Positions 36,069-46,249 of a DNA stretch of 64,000 nucleotides are shown here, piece by piece (within the stretch, counting starts at the first letter, position 1; every line of letters begins with the position of its first letter). A program made the translations under genes and the position numbers. The stretch spans positions 1-64,000 of the forward strand of contig NZ_JBHUIY010000022.1 in the NCBI RefSeq assembly GCF_042683125.1, written 5' to 3'. The notes under the pieces were generated by a model, which did no database searches, was not told the DNA's origin, and saw only the letters and a list, made by a program, of their open reading frames with translations. The DNA comes from Phaeospirillum tilakii. GTDB taxonomy: Bacteria > Pseudomonadota > Alphaproteobacteria > Rhodospirillales > Magnetospirillaceae.

Positions 36069-37055
36069 TCAGTTGGCCGTGGCCGGGCCGTAGCGGCGCA
36101 GATAGTGGGGCAGGATCGTCTCGGCCGGGGTGGCCACGATCCCCAGCGCCTCCAGGCCGGGGGCCTCGCCGCGCAGGATGTTGTCGGCCTGCATCATCCG
36201 CACCTGATCGCGGGTCAGGGGCGGGGTCGGCAGATGTTCGAACAGCCGGGCCTGGGTCATCGCCAGCCCCATCGGCAGCGGCAGCAGCGGGCGGTGCAGC
36301 CCGGTGCCGTCCAGCACCAGTTCCATGATCTGCTTCATCGAATAGACCGTCGGCCCGCCCAGTTCGTAGGTGCGGCCGGCCAGCGCCGGGTCGTCGAGCA
36401 CCGCCAGCGCGGCGGCGGCGACGTCGCCGACATAGACCGGCTGGAAACGCGGCCCGCCGCCGCCGAACAGGTCGAGTTCGGGCCGGGCCCCGTGCCATTT
36501 GACCTCGAAGCCGTCGGCGGTGAACACCGGCAGCACCGGCGACAGCTGGGCCATCCGGGCGAAGCGGTTGAAGAAATCGTCGTCGGGGCCGAACACCACC
36601 GAGGGGCGCAGGATGGTGGCGCCGGGGATCGCCGCCCGCACCGCCGCCTCGCCGGCGGCCTTGGAACGGGCATAGGCGGCGGGCGAGTCGGCGCTGACGC
36701 CGAGCGCCGACATCTGCACCATCGCCCCGATCCCGGCGTCGCGGGTGGCGGCGGCGACGGTGGCGGCGCCGTCGGCATGGACCGCCTGGAAGCTCTGGCG
36801 GCGGGTCTCGAACAGGATGCCGACCAGATTGATCACCGCGTCGGCCCCGGCCACCGCCGCGGCGACGCTGGCCGGATTGGCGAGGTCGGCCTGGACCAGC
36901 GCGATCTGTTCGACCTCGCCCAGCGGCCGCAGGAATTCGGCGGCGGCGGGATGGCGCACCGCCACCCGCACCCGCCAGCCGTCCTGGGCGAAGCGGCGGA
37001 CCAGGGCGCGGCCGAGGAAGCCCGAACCGCCGAAAATCGTCACCAGCCGAGTCAT
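36069..37055 (-). CDS. NDUFA9-like NAD(P)-binding SDR-family protein
   Basis: A 328-residue atypical short-chain dehydrogenase. The Rossmann motif is TIFGGSGFLGR near residues 5-15. NLVGILFE and the complex-I-associated pattern RPSVVFGPDDDFFNRFARM, FQPVYVGDVA and YELGGPTVYSMKQIM follow. Relatives are NDUFA9 accessory subunits of complex I or act in quinone-linked steps. An insertion of about 20 residues precedes FQPVYVGDVA. The start at 37055 has AGGAGGGGG upstream. Confidence 0.85.
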   Translation of the reverse strand: MTRLVTIFGGSGFLGRALVRRFAQDGWRVRVAVRHPAAAEFLRPLGEVEQIALVQADLANPASVAAAVAGADAVINLVGILFETRRQSFQAVHADGAATVAAATRDAGIGAMVQMSALGVSADSPAAYARSKAAGEAAVRAAIPGATILRPSVVFGPDDDFFNRFARMAQLSPVLPVFTADGFEVKWHGARPELDLFGGGGPRFQPVYVGDVAAAALAVLDDPALAGRTYELGGPTVYSMKQIMELVLDGTGLHRPLLPLPMGLAMTQARLFEHLPTPPLTRDQVRMMQADNILRGEAPGLEALGIVATPAETILPHYLRRYGPATAN

Positions 37056-37121
37056 TTCCCCCTCCTGCATGGGCATGGTACCCCTCATCAGGTGGGCGCG
37101 TTCGCGGGAAAATCAACACTC

Positions 37122-37195
37122 GTCGCCGTCGTTACCCGTCGCCGTCGTTACCGACCGTTACCTTTTGTTGCCGCCCCCGACATCGTCGGGTTACC
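37122..37195 (+). promoter_or_regulatory. Cluster of GTTACC repeats upstream of the Spy-like gene
   Basis: A 15-base direct repeat GTCGCCGTCGTTACC occurs at 37122-37136 and 37138-37152. Further GTTACC copies are at 37157 and 37190. Four copies in 65 bases, 55-120 bases before the start codon, look like binding sites for a response regulator or other activator. Confidence 0.4.
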
Positions 37196-37249
37196 CCCGG
37201 GGGGTATCACCAATCCCATCAGGCAGTTTCCTGTCGAAGGTGATCCGCG

Positions 37250-37792
37250 ATGAAACCGTACCCCCACCTCATTCCCGCCGCCGTGCTGGCGGTCACCCTG
37301 GCCGCCGCGATCGGCGCCGCCCACGCCGATTCGATGCCGCGTCCCGGCCCGGCGGCGTTCTGCGCCGACCAGGACGCCCGGCTGGCGGCGCATCTGGCCT
37401 ATACCGAGACCAAGCTGGGGCTGACCCCGGCCCAGACCGAGGAATTCCGCCGCCTGTCCGAGACGCTGAAGGCGGCCCAGGCCCCGCTCAAGGCGCTGTG
37501 CCCGACCGACGGCCAACCCCCGGCCACCGCCCTGCCGGCCCGGCTCGACCGTCAGCAGAAGATGATCGAGGCCCAAGGCGAGGCGGTCCGGCGCTCGGCT
37601 CCGGCGTTGCTGAAATTCTACCAGACCCTGACCCCGGCCCAGCAGGCGCTGGCCGATGACCTGCTGGTGATCCCGGGCGGCCATCCCGGCCCGCATTTCG
37701 GCGGCCATCGTCCTGGCCCCGACGGCCGGCCCGGCCCCGGCCCCGACCGGAGAGGAGAGGGTCCGCAGCCGCCCAACTGCGCCGACCGCTAG
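37250..37792 (+). CDS. Spy/CpxP-like LTxxQ-motif periplasmic protein
   Basis: A 180-residue secreted protein with a signal peptide (cleavage near AHADS at about 27). The helical body contains two LTPAQ motifs (about 57-61 and 126-130) typical of the Spy/CpxP fold, plus two Cys flanking the first helices. A Gly/Pro/His-rich tail (about 142-180) could bind metal. Spy-like proteins are stress-induced periplasmic chaperones or metal-response partners. Upstream GTTACC repeats suggest regulated expression. Confidence 0.78.
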   Translation: MKPYPHLIPAAVLAVTLAAAIGAAHADSMPRPGPAAFCADQDARLAAHLAYTETKLGLTPAQTEEFRRLSETLKAAQAPLKALCPTDGQPPATALPARLDRQQKMIEAQGEAVRRSAPALLKFYQTLTPAQQALADDLLVIPGGHPGPHFGGHRPGPDGRPGPGPDRRGEGPQPPNCADR

Positions 37793-38083
37793 GCTCCTCT
37801 TCCGGGAACGCACGCCCTCCGGCCCGATCCTCCCAATCCCAGGAGGGCGGCGTTCTTCCTCCCTCTTCGCCGGTCCGGCCCTGCCCGACCGTTCCGGCGG
37901 AGAGGGTTTTCTTTTGTCCGCGTCCCGCCCGGGTCAGCTCATACCAAGCCGCAGTGATCGGAATCGATCACCGCTCCCTCAAGCGCCGGGCGGGGCGCCC
38001 CGGCGCCCCTGGATGCGTGGATCAAGTCCGCGCATGAGGGAAAACGAGCGGGCGGGCCGGGCATCGCAACCGGCGGCGGACAT
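37793..38083. other. Gap between the Spy-like gene and groEL: possible hairpin and palindrome, no gene
   Basis: After the Spy-like stop, CGCCCTCC (37813-37820) can pair with GGAGGGCG (37842-37849), followed by a pyrimidine-rich run: a weak terminator candidate. Further on, a symmetric GTGATCG-gaat-CGATCAC site spans 37954-37971. I see no coding sequence or RNA gene here. Confidence 0.5.
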
Positions 38084-38115
38084 GAAAAAGCCCCCCTCCC
38101 GTGCGGGAGGGGGGC
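38084..38115 (-). terminator. Rho-independent terminator of groESL
   Basis: On the minus strand an 11-bp stem (38115-38105 with 38100-38090) and 4-base loop is followed by TTTTTC. It lies 25 bases after the groEL stop. Confidence 0.9.
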
Positions 38116-38140
38116 GATTCCTGGCCGGTGCGGCGTGGAC

Positions 38141-39784
<1,644 letters not shown>

Positions 39785-39808
39785 TTTTCTTGCTTCCTCT
39801 GGTCCGAA

Positions 39809-40096
39809 TTACGCGAGAATGCCGAGAATGTCGGATTCCTTCATGATCAGGAGATCCTGACCGTCAACCTTCACCTCGGTGCCCGACCACTTGCCGAACA
39901 GCACCCGGTCGCCCGCCTTCACGTCCAGCGCAACCAGCTTGCCGTCTTCGCCACGGGCGCCCGGGCCGACCGCGATCACTTCGCCCTGGCTCGGCTTTTC
40001 CTTGGCGGTGTCGGGGATGATGATGCCACCGGCGGTCTTCTCTTCCGAGTCGAGGCGCTTCACCACCACGCGATCGTGGAGCGGTCTGAAAGTCAT
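39809..40096 (-). CDS. groES: Co-chaperonin GroES (10 kDa)
   Basis: A 95-residue co-chaperonin. The N-terminal FRPLHDRVVVKRLDSEEKTAGGIIIPDTAKEK carries the mobile loop. GDRVLFGKWSGTEVKVDGQDLLIMKESDILGI is the usual C-terminal half. It is the first gene of groESL. Confidence 0.98.
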   Translation of the reverse strand: MTFRPLHDRVVVKRLDSEEKTAGGIIIPDTAKEKPSQGEVIAVGPGARGEDGKLVALDVKAGDRVLFGKWSGTEVKVDGQDLLIMKESDILGILA

Positions 40097-40164
40097 GGGA
40101 CTAAACCTCCGTATGGTCTTTTTGGTACGGCGTTACAATGTCAGCCACCGAACCGGGTGCTCTG

Positions 40165-40191
40165 TTAGCACTCTCAGCCGGCGAGTGCCAA
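40165..40191. promoter_or_regulatory. CIRCE operator of groESL
   Basis: TTAGCACTC (40165-40173), a 9-base spacer and GAGTGCCAA (40183-40191) match the CIRCE consensus with one mismatch. It should be bound by HrcA, encoded at 34903-35964. It lies just downstream of the -10 region, where bound repressor would block initiation. Confidence 0.93.
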
Positions 40192-40193
40192 CG

Positions 40194-40221
40194 ATCTAAG
40201 CGGACGGGGGTATTCTGTCAA
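40194..40221 (-). promoter_or_regulatory. Promoter of groESL
   Basis: On the minus strand a perfect TTGACA (40221-40216) and TTAGAT (40199-40194) lie 16 bases apart. Transcription would begin inside or next to CIRCE. Confidence 0.6.
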
Positions 40222-40328
40222 GCGATCCCGCATGAACTTTCCGTCATGGGCGGCGGAAAAGGATTCGTTCCCAGCCACTTGCGCCCGGCGGGGGGCGATC
40301 GGGCGGGGGGCTCGCCCCCCGCCGGCCG

Positions 40329-41600
40329 TCAGCGGGCGAGCGCCCGCCAGGCGATGTCGCGGCGACAGAACCCGTCGCTCCAGGCGAGCCGGTCGATGGC
40401 GCGATAGGCGCGGTCGCGGGCGGTGGCGACGTCGGCGCCGACGGCGGTGACGCCCAGCACCCTTCCGCCATTGGCCAGCACCTGCCCGTCCTTCAGCACG
40501 GTGCCGGCATGGAACACGGTGACGCCCTCGACCGCGCCGGCCTGGTCGAGTCCGCCGATCACCGTTCCCTTGCGGTAGGCGCCGGGATAGCCGGCGGCGG
40601 CCATCACCACCACCAGCGCCACCTCGTCACGCCAGGACAGGCTGACCTGATCGAGCCGCCCCTCGGCCGCCGCCACCAGCACCGGCAGCAGATCGGATTC
40701 AAGCCGGGCCATCAGCACCTGACATTCCGGGTCGCCGAAACGGACGTTGTATTCGAGCAGCTTCGGCCCCTCGGCGGTGACCATGATCCCGGCGAACAGC
40801 ACCCCGGCATAGGGCCGCCCCAGCTCGGCCATGGTCGCCATCAGCGGCTGGATGCAGCGCGCGACGATCTCGGCCTCGATGGCGGCCGTCACCACCGGCG
40901 CGGGCGAATAGGCCCCCATCCCGCCGGTATTCGGCCCGGTGTCGCCGTCGCCGACCCGCTTATGGTCCTGGGCGGCGATCAGCGGCAGGGCGGTGGTGCC
41001 GTCGCACAAGGCGAAGAAGCTGCATTCCTCGCCTTCGAGGAATTCCTCGATCACCAGTTCGTCGCCGGCGGCGCCGAACACCTTGTCGCCCATCATCATA
41101 TCGACGGCGGCGAGGGCCTCGGCCTCGGTCATCGCCACCACCACGCCCTTGCCGGCGGCGAGACCGTCGGTCTTGACCACGATCGGCGCCCCCTTGGCGC
41201 GGATGAAGTCCTTGGCCGCCCCGGCATCCCGGAAACGCTGATACCACGCGGTGGGAATCCCGGCCCGCGCCGCGACATCCTTCATGAACCCCTTCGAGCC
41301 TTCCAGCTCGGCCGCGGCGGCCGACGGCCCGAACACCCGGATCCCCTCGGCGCGGCAGCGGTCGGCCAGCCCGGCCACCAGCGGCGCCTCGGGCCCGACC
41401 ACCACCAGATCGACCGCCTGGGCCCGGGCGAAGGCCACCAGCGCCTCGACATCCTCGGCGGGGATCGCGACACATTCGGCGCTGGCGGCGATGCCGGCAT
41501 TGCCGGGGGCGCACCACAATTTTGTGAGCAACGGCGACTGCGCCAGCTTCCAGCACAGCGCGTGCTCGCGCCCGCCCGATCCCACCACCAGAACCTTCAT
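40329..41600 (-). CDS. purD: Phosphoribosylamine--glycine ligase
   Basis: A 423-residue ATP-grasp enzyme making glycinamide ribonucleotide in purine synthesis. The N-terminus MKVLVVGSGGREHALCWKL, the ATP-grasp stretch KTDGLAAGKGVVVA (about 141-154), and GDGDTGPNTGGMGAYSPAP with NVRFGDPECQ are all intact. It stands between groESL and the glycosyltransferase operon, all on the minus strand but separated by gaps. Confidence 0.97.
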   Translation of the reverse strand: MKVLVVGSGGREHALCWKLAQSPLLTKLWCAPGNAGIAASAECVAIPAEDVEALVAFARAQAVDLVVVGPEAPLVAGLADRCRAEGIRVFGPSAAAAELEGSKGFMKDVAARAGIPTAWYQRFRDAGAAKDFIRAKGAPIVVKTDGLAAGKGVVVAMTEAEALAAVDMMMGDKVFGAAGDELVIEEFLEGEECSFFALCDGTTALPLIAAQDHKRVGDGDTGPNTGGMGAYSPAPVVTAAIEAEIVARCIQPLMATMAELGRPYAGVLFAGIMVTAEGPKLLEYNVRFGDPECQVLMARLESDLLPVLVAAAEGRLDQVSLSWRDEVALVVVMAAAGYPGAYRKGTVIGGLDQAGAVEGVTVFHAGTVLKDGQVLANGGRVLGVTAVGADVATARDRAYRAIDRLAWSDGFCRRDIAWRALAR

Positions 41601-41639
41601 GCCTGATCCTTTCTCGTCGTATCCCGTGACGCTCACCCC

Positions 41640-41695
41640 CAAAGGGTTCCAAGGGCCTTGCGGCCCGGGGCTGGGTGCGGGCAGAGCCCGCGCCT
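41640..41695. repeat. Family B palindromic repeat, single copy
   Basis: Contains gggttccaagggccttgcggccc and gcgggcagagcccgc, matching the arms of the pairs at 28343-28505 and 46250-46376. It lies between purD and the GT9 operon. Confidence 0.65.
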
Positions 41696-42850
41696 TCAGC
41701 CGGTCAGCCCGTCGAGGGCGCCGGTCACGTCTTCCACCGTGATCGCGGCGACACAGGGAAAGGCCTGATCCGGCCCGGACCGCTTGGGACAGCGCCACAG
41801 ACAGTGATAGCAGTCCATCGCCACGGAAAGGAAGCGGCTCGCGGCCGGCCGCACCGCCTCGGGATAGGGCACGAAGCTGCCGAAATGCCCGCCGCCGGCC
41901 AGCAGCACGGTCGGCGCCCCCACCCCGATGGCGAGATGACCCGGCCCGGTGTCGTTGCTGACCACCGCCGCCGCATGCTTCATCAGATCGACCAGCTCCG
42001 GCAGCTTCAGGGTGCCGATGGTGTCGATCGCGCGCGGATCGCCGAGGGCGGCGATCGCCGGCTTGGCGAAGGCTTCCTGGCCGGCGCCGACGAACACCAC
42101 CCTGAGCCCGCGCGCCAGACAATGGCGGGCGACGGCGAGGAACTGTTCAAACGGCCAGCGCCGTCCCGGCTCGTTGGAGCCGAAATTGAGCACGACATAA
42201 GGCCCGTCCCCGGCCAGCGCCGGCCGCCGGTCGGGCCAGGGCAGCCGCACCGTCTCGGCCGGCATCGCCCGCCCGGTCAGCGCGGCGAGGAAGGCGAAAT
42301 GACGCAGTCCCTCATGGGTGGGATAGGGCCCGGTGTCGATCACCCGGGTGGCGCGGGCGAGATACCAGCGATATTCGGCCCGGGTGCGGTCGGTGACGAA
42401 GGGCTGGCTGACGATCCGCTGCGGCGCCCGGCTGGCCCAGACCAGGGAATCGGCGGTCAGGGTCTTGCGCATGAACATGTCGCACACCGCGACGGCGAAG
42501 CCCTGGCGCCGCACCCACAGGGCGATGCGCAGCCGGTAGGCCCATTTCTTCTCGAAGGCGTGCTCGTCGATCGTCACCACCCGGAAGCCGGGGAAGGCGT
42601 CGGGGACCAGACTGCGCCAGGAATGGCAGCCGAGCAGGGTGATCTCGCCCGGCTCGACCCCGAAGGCGGCGGGGTAGTGGTCGAGCGCGGCGCGGGCCAT
42701 CACCATGTCGCCGATGCCGTCCATCCGCACCACCAACACCCCGCGCCGCCGCCGGGGGCCGGGCCACAGCGCGACCAGGGCGTCGATCGGACGGAACAGC
42801 CACCAGCGCCGGCGCATGCCGCGCGGAAACAGGATATCGCGCCACGTCAC
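41696..42850 (-). CDS. Glycosyltransferase family 9 (heptosyltransferase-like) protein, copy 1
   Basis: A 384-residue GT-B enzyme like the ADP-heptose:LPS heptosyltransferases. The N-terminal domain has LVVRMDGIGDMVMARAAL (about 40-57). The C-terminal domain has NFGSNEPGRRWPFEQFLAVARH and VVSNDTGPGHLAIGVGAPTVLL for nucleotide-sugar binding. Near the end a CYHCLWRC cluster plus a PC pair could bind metal, as in its two neighbours. GTG 42850 is the start. It is the last gene of a DUF6165-GT9-GT9-GT9 operon. Confidence 0.87.
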   Translation of the reverse strand: MTWRDILFPRGMRRRWWLFRPIDALVALWPGPRRRRGVLVVRMDGIGDMVMARAALDHYPAAFGVEPGEITLLGCHSWRSLVPDAFPGFRVVTIDEHAFEKKWAYRLRIALWVRRQGFAVAVCDMFMRKTLTADSLVWASRAPQRIVSQPFVTDRTRAEYRWYLARATRVIDTGPYPTHEGLRHFAFLAALTGRAMPAETVRLPWPDRRPALAGDGPYVVLNFGSNEPGRRWPFEQFLAVARHCLARGLRVVFVGAGQEAFAKPAIAALGDPRAIDTIGTLKLPELVDLMKHAAAVVSNDTGPGHLAIGVGAPTVLLAGGGHFGSFVPYPEAVRPAASRFLSVAMDCYHCLWRCPKRSGPDQAFPCVAAITVEDVTGALDGLTG

Positions 42851-42853
42851 TTG

Positions 42854-43969
42854 CTAGAACGTCCCCCGGGTCACGGTGTCGCGGATCGCCGCCACCGCCG
42901 GGGCGATGTCGAGCCCGGCGACGCAGGGGAAATAGCCGTCCTCCAGCGGCAGGCGGCAGCGGCCGAGGCAGCCTTCACACACCATCGGCAGGGTGAGGAA
43001 ACGGACATTGGCCGGGGTCACCGCCTCGTCATAGGGCACGCCGGCACCGACATAGGCGGCGCTGGCGAAGCATACCGTGGGCGTGCCGAGCAGCACGGCG
43101 AGATGGAGCCCGGCGGTATCGACCCCGACCGCGATCCGCGCCCCCATCAGGATCGAGGCCAGCCGTTCGAAGCCGCCGGTCTCGATCTCGACGTTGGGCT
43201 GGGCCAGCAGGGCCATGATCTCGGGGTTGCGGTCGAAATCGTTGCGGTGGCCGGCGACCAGCACCCGCCAGTGGGTCGGCACCGCCTCGACCAGCCGCCG
43301 CCAGTGTTCGGGCCGCAGCATGCGCTGGCGCACCCCGGAGAAGGGGAAGAACACCACGGTGTCGCCCATCCGGTCGGCCGGCGGCAACTGGCTGTCGGGC
43401 AGCAGGGCCATCTCGGGCGGCTTGCGGTCGTCGAGCACCGCGTCGGCGAAGTTCGACCAGCGCACGATCTTGTCCTGACGCAGCGGCCCGGAATCGAACA
43501 GCAGGTCGAACACCTGTTCGCTCTCGTCGCGGCGGCGCTCGAAATTGCGCTTGAGCGGCGGCGGCAGCATCCCGGCGGTCTCGACCGGGTCGGCGGCGAC
43601 GATCAGCGCCTCGTCGCGCTCGTGCTCGCGGATGTAATCGAGCGAAACGATCAGGCGGAAATGCTGGGCATGCAGCTCGGCGAAGCTCTTCCAGCGATAG
43701 CCGATCTCGTCGAGCCGCTCGAAATCGATCCGGCGGATCTTCAGCAGGCGGGGAAACAGGAAGGCCATCCCGGCGGCGTCGCCCCGGCACAGCAGGGTGA
43801 CGCTTTCGTCGAGCCGGCCGAGCCGCATGAAGCGGGCCAGCACCGCCGACAGGAACACCATCTCGGCCGGGCCGCGCGAACTGACCAGCAGCACCCCGCC
43901 GGAGCGCCGCCGCTTGCGTTGCCGCAGCAGGAAATTGAGCAGGGGATCGAGCAGCGGGGCGATGGTCAT
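42854..43969 (-). CDS. Glycosyltransferase family 9-like protein, copy 2
   Basis: A 371-residue GT9-like protein. It has LLVSSRGPAEMVFLSAVLARF at the N-terminal donor loop. The usual GD of GxGD is replaced by PAEM, so the N-terminal catalytic loop is altered. The C-terminal GVDTAGLHLAVLLGTPTVCFASAAYVG is typical, and a CEGCLGRC ... FPC Cys cluster lies near the end. It overlaps copy 3 by 4 bp and is 3 bases from copy 1. Confidence 0.8.
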   Translation of the reverse strand: MTIAPLLDPLLNFLLRQRKRRRSGGVLLVSSRGPAEMVFLSAVLARFMRLGRLDESVTLLCRGDAAGMAFLFPRLLKIRRIDFERLDEIGYRWKSFAELHAQHFRLIVSLDYIREHERDEALIVAADPVETAGMLPPPLKRNFERRRDESEQVFDLLFDSGPLRQDKIVRWSNFADAVLDDRKPPEMALLPDSQLPPADRMGDTVVFFPFSGVRQRMLRPEHWRRLVEAVPTHWRVLVAGHRNDFDRNPEIMALLAQPNVEIETGGFERLASILMGARIAVGVDTAGLHLAVLLGTPTVCFASAAYVGAGVPYDEAVTPANVRFLTLPMVCEGCLGRCRLPLEDGYFPCVAGLDIAPAVAAIRDTVTRGTF

Positions 43970-45081
43970 GGCGGGTTCCCGAGCAGGCTGGCGACCGTCT
44001 CCACCACCAGATCGGGGTCGAGGGCGGCGACACAAGGATACATCGAATCGACCAAAGGTCGCCGACAATCCCCCAGGCACCCCTGACAGGGCATCGATTG
44101 CCACAGCACCCGCACCGACGGCGGTGCCACCAGCGGATCGTAGGGCACGATCTCGCCGACATAGGCGGCGCTGGCGAGGCACAGGGTCGGCGCCCCCAGC
44201 GCGGCGGCGAGGTGGAAGCAGGCGGTATCGACCGACACCACCAGCCGGGCCGAGCGCAGCTTGCCGGCCAGTTCGGCGAACGGGGCCGGCTCGAACGCCA
44301 CCCCGGGCAGGTCGAGCAGCGGGCGGAATTCGGGATTGCGGTCAAGGTCGCTCGGGTGGCCGGCGATCCGCATCGCCCAGCCGGGCGGCAGCAGCGCGTG
44401 CAGCCGGCGATAGAGGTCGGGCGGGCTCTGCTTGGCCTTGACCGCCGAGAAGGGCTGGACGAACAGGGTCGGTTCGGGCAGCGGCACCGCCGCCGGCAGC
44501 CGCGCCGGCGGCAGCGCGACCTGGGGCGGCGGCAGCTCCGCGCCGGTCAGGGCGCGGGCGAGATCGGCCAGCCGCAGCAGCTTGTCGCGCAGCACCGGCC
44601 CGGGCTCGACCAGCCGGCGCCAGCGTTTGGCGGCGCGGTCGAGCCGGCGCTGATGCTTCGGCCAGGGCCGGGCCACCAGCGCCGCGCTGTCGGGGGCGGC
44701 GCAGGCGGCGGCCAGCGCCTCGTCGAGGTCGGGATGGCGGACGAAATCGGTCGAGACCACCAGCCGGTAATGGGCCCGGTACAGCCGCAGCAGCAGGCGG
44801 CGGCGCGGTCCGACCCGGCGCAGGTCGGCGAAATCGACCGCCTCGACCCGGATCCCGGGCGGCAACAGGAAGGCCATCTTCGCCGCGTCCTTGCGCAGCA
44901 GCACCGTCACCGTCTCGCCCGGCCGGGCCAGCGCGGCGAAGCGCTCGACCGCCAGGGCGAACAGCACGGTGTCGCCCAGCCCGCCGGCCGAGATCAGCAG
45001 CACCCCCGCCGCCGGTCCCGGCCGCCGGGTCAGGCGCCGTTCCAGCCCCAGCAGCGGATCGAGCAGACGGTGCGGCTTCAC
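43966..45081 (-). CDS. Glycosyltransferase family 9-like protein, copy 3
   Basis: A 371-residue paralogue of copy 2. It keeps the donor loop LLISAGGLGDTVLFALAVERF (about 28-48) with the GLGD acid. It also has VSVDTACFHLAAALGAPTLCLASAAYVG, and CQGCLGDC ... YPC at the C-terminus. High similarity of domain order and end motifs to copy 2 suggests tandem duplication followed by divergence. It probably adds a core or O-chain sugar. Confidence 0.83.
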   Translation of the reverse strand: MKPHRLLDPLLGLERRLTRRPGPAAGVLLISAGGLGDTVLFALAVERFAALARPGETVTVLLRKDAAKMAFLLPPGIRVEAVDFADLRRVGPRRRLLLRLYRAHYRLVVSTDFVRHPDLDEALAAACAAPDSAALVARPWPKHQRRLDRAAKRWRRLVEPGPVLRDKLLRLADLARALTGAELPPPQVALPPARLPAAVPLPEPTLFVQPFSAVKAKQSPPDLYRRLHALLPPGWAMRIAGHPSDLDRNPEFRPLLDLPGVAFEPAPFAELAGKLRSARLVVSVDTACFHLAAALGAPTLCLASAAYVGEIVPYDPLVAPPSVRVLWQSMPCQGCLGDCRRPLVDSMYPCVAALDPDLVVETVASLLGNPP

Positions 45082-45090
45082 GGCGGCGGC

Positions 45091-45477
45091 TCAGTAGGCG
45101 GCGTAGGATTTCTCCTCGACCAGATCGGAGCCGAGGAGGTCGTTGATCCGCCGCTTGACGGCGGCGCGGCGGTCGTTGGTGACGTAGACCGAGCGGGCGA
45201 GGCGGATGAAGGTCTCGCCGAAATCCTGGGCCCGTTCGCAGTCGCGGATCTCGTCCTCGATCTCCCACAGCGATTCGTTGATGGTCTTCAGCTCGCCGGC
45301 CAGCGCGGCCAGCCCGGCATGGCCGGGGAACTCGCGGTCGCGCACCGCCGCCAGGGCGTCGAGTTCGCGCCGGACATTGGCCAGCTTGGCCGGGTCGCTC
45401 AGGCGTTCCGCCTTGATTTCAAGGATGGTGATCTTGTCGATGACCTCGCCCCAGGATACGGGCACCAGAACGGACAT
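45091..45477 (-). CDS. DUF6165 family protein
   Basis: A 128-residue soluble, helix-rich protein. The start VPVSWGEVIDKITILEIKAERL and later LKTINESLWEIEDEIRDCE are characteristic of DUF6165, often found with LPS glycosyltransferases. Function is unknown. It is the first gene of the GT9 operon, nine bases before copy 3, and divergent from the GmhA-like gene. Confidence 0.85.
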   Translation of the reverse strand: MSVLVPVSWGEVIDKITILEIKAERLSDPAKLANVRRELDALAAVRDREFPGHAGLAALAGELKTINESLWEIEDEIRDCERAQDFGETFIRLARSVYVTNDRRAAVKRRINDLLGSDLVEEKSYAAY

Positions 45478-45642
45478 GGCGAACCTGCGAAAGCTGCTGA
45501 TGGCGGTTTCTTAGCAGATATCGCCCTCCCCCCCAAGGCCGCAACCGCGCGACGATGACGGGGCGGGGCAAGCGGAACCTCGCGGAACGGGGCGAGATCG
45601 GCTAGGCTCGCGCCTCCCGTTGCGCCGAGGAGCCCGTTGCCC

Positions 45643-46245
45643 ATGACCGATTCCCTTGCCCCCTGCCGCGCGGCGATCGACGCGGCCTTCGTCCTGCTGC
45701 GTGACGCGGTGGCGGCCGGCGGCAAAATCCTGACCTGCGGCAATGGCGGCAGCGCCGCCGATGCCGAGCATATCGTCGGCGAACTGATGAAGGGCTTTCA
45801 CCTCAAGCGCCCGTTGACGGCGGAAGAGGTGGCGGCGCTGGCCGCCGTCAGCCCGCAGGAGGGGCCCCGGATCGCCGCCGGGCTGCAACGGCCGATCGCG
45901 GCGATCTCGCTGGTCAGCCAGACCGCGCTGATCACCGCCATCGCCAACGACAATGACGCCGACCTGATCTTCGCCCAGCAGGTGCTGGGGCTGGGCCGTC
46001 CCGGCGACGTGCTGGTGGCGCTGTCCACCTCGGGCAATTCCCGCAACGTCATCGCCGCCGCCCAGGTGGCCCGCGCCTTCGGTCTCAAGGTGGTGGCGCT
46101 GACCGGGGCCGGCGGTGGCGCGCTGGCGCCGCTGGCCGACGTGGCGATCCGGGTGCCGGCGACCCAGGTGCCGGCGATCCAGGAACTGCACCTGCCGGTC
46201 TATCACGAATTGTGCGCCCGGCTGGAACAGGCCTGCTTCGGCTGA
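45643..46245 (+). CDS. gmhA: Phosphoheptose isomerase (GmhA-like SIS protein)
   Basis: A 200-residue SIS-fold isomerase. CGNGGSAADAEHIVGEL (about 30-46), the FHLKRP loop, LSTSGNSRNV and the C-terminal AIQELHLPVYHELC match GmhA, which turns sedoheptulose-7-phosphate into manno-heptose-7-phosphate. This fits the neighbouring heptosyltransferase-like genes. A TTG at 45637 with GAGGAG four bases upstream is an equally possible start. Confidence 0.8.
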   Translation: MTDSLAPCRAAIDAAFVLLRDAVAAGGKILTCGNGGSAADAEHIVGELMKGFHLKRPLTAEEVAALAAVSPQEGPRIAAGLQRPIAAISLVSQTALITAIANDNDADLIFAQQVLGLGRPGDVLVALSTSGNSRNVIAAAQVARAFGLKVVALTGAGGGALAPLADVAIRVPATQVPAIQELHLPVYHELCARLEQACFG

Positions 46246-46249
46246 CCGG

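Noticed and set aside
41675..44086. Open frame of about 800 codons on the plus strand
   Set aside because: It is antisense to the GT9 genes. The product is His/Gln/Gly-rich without any recognisable domain.
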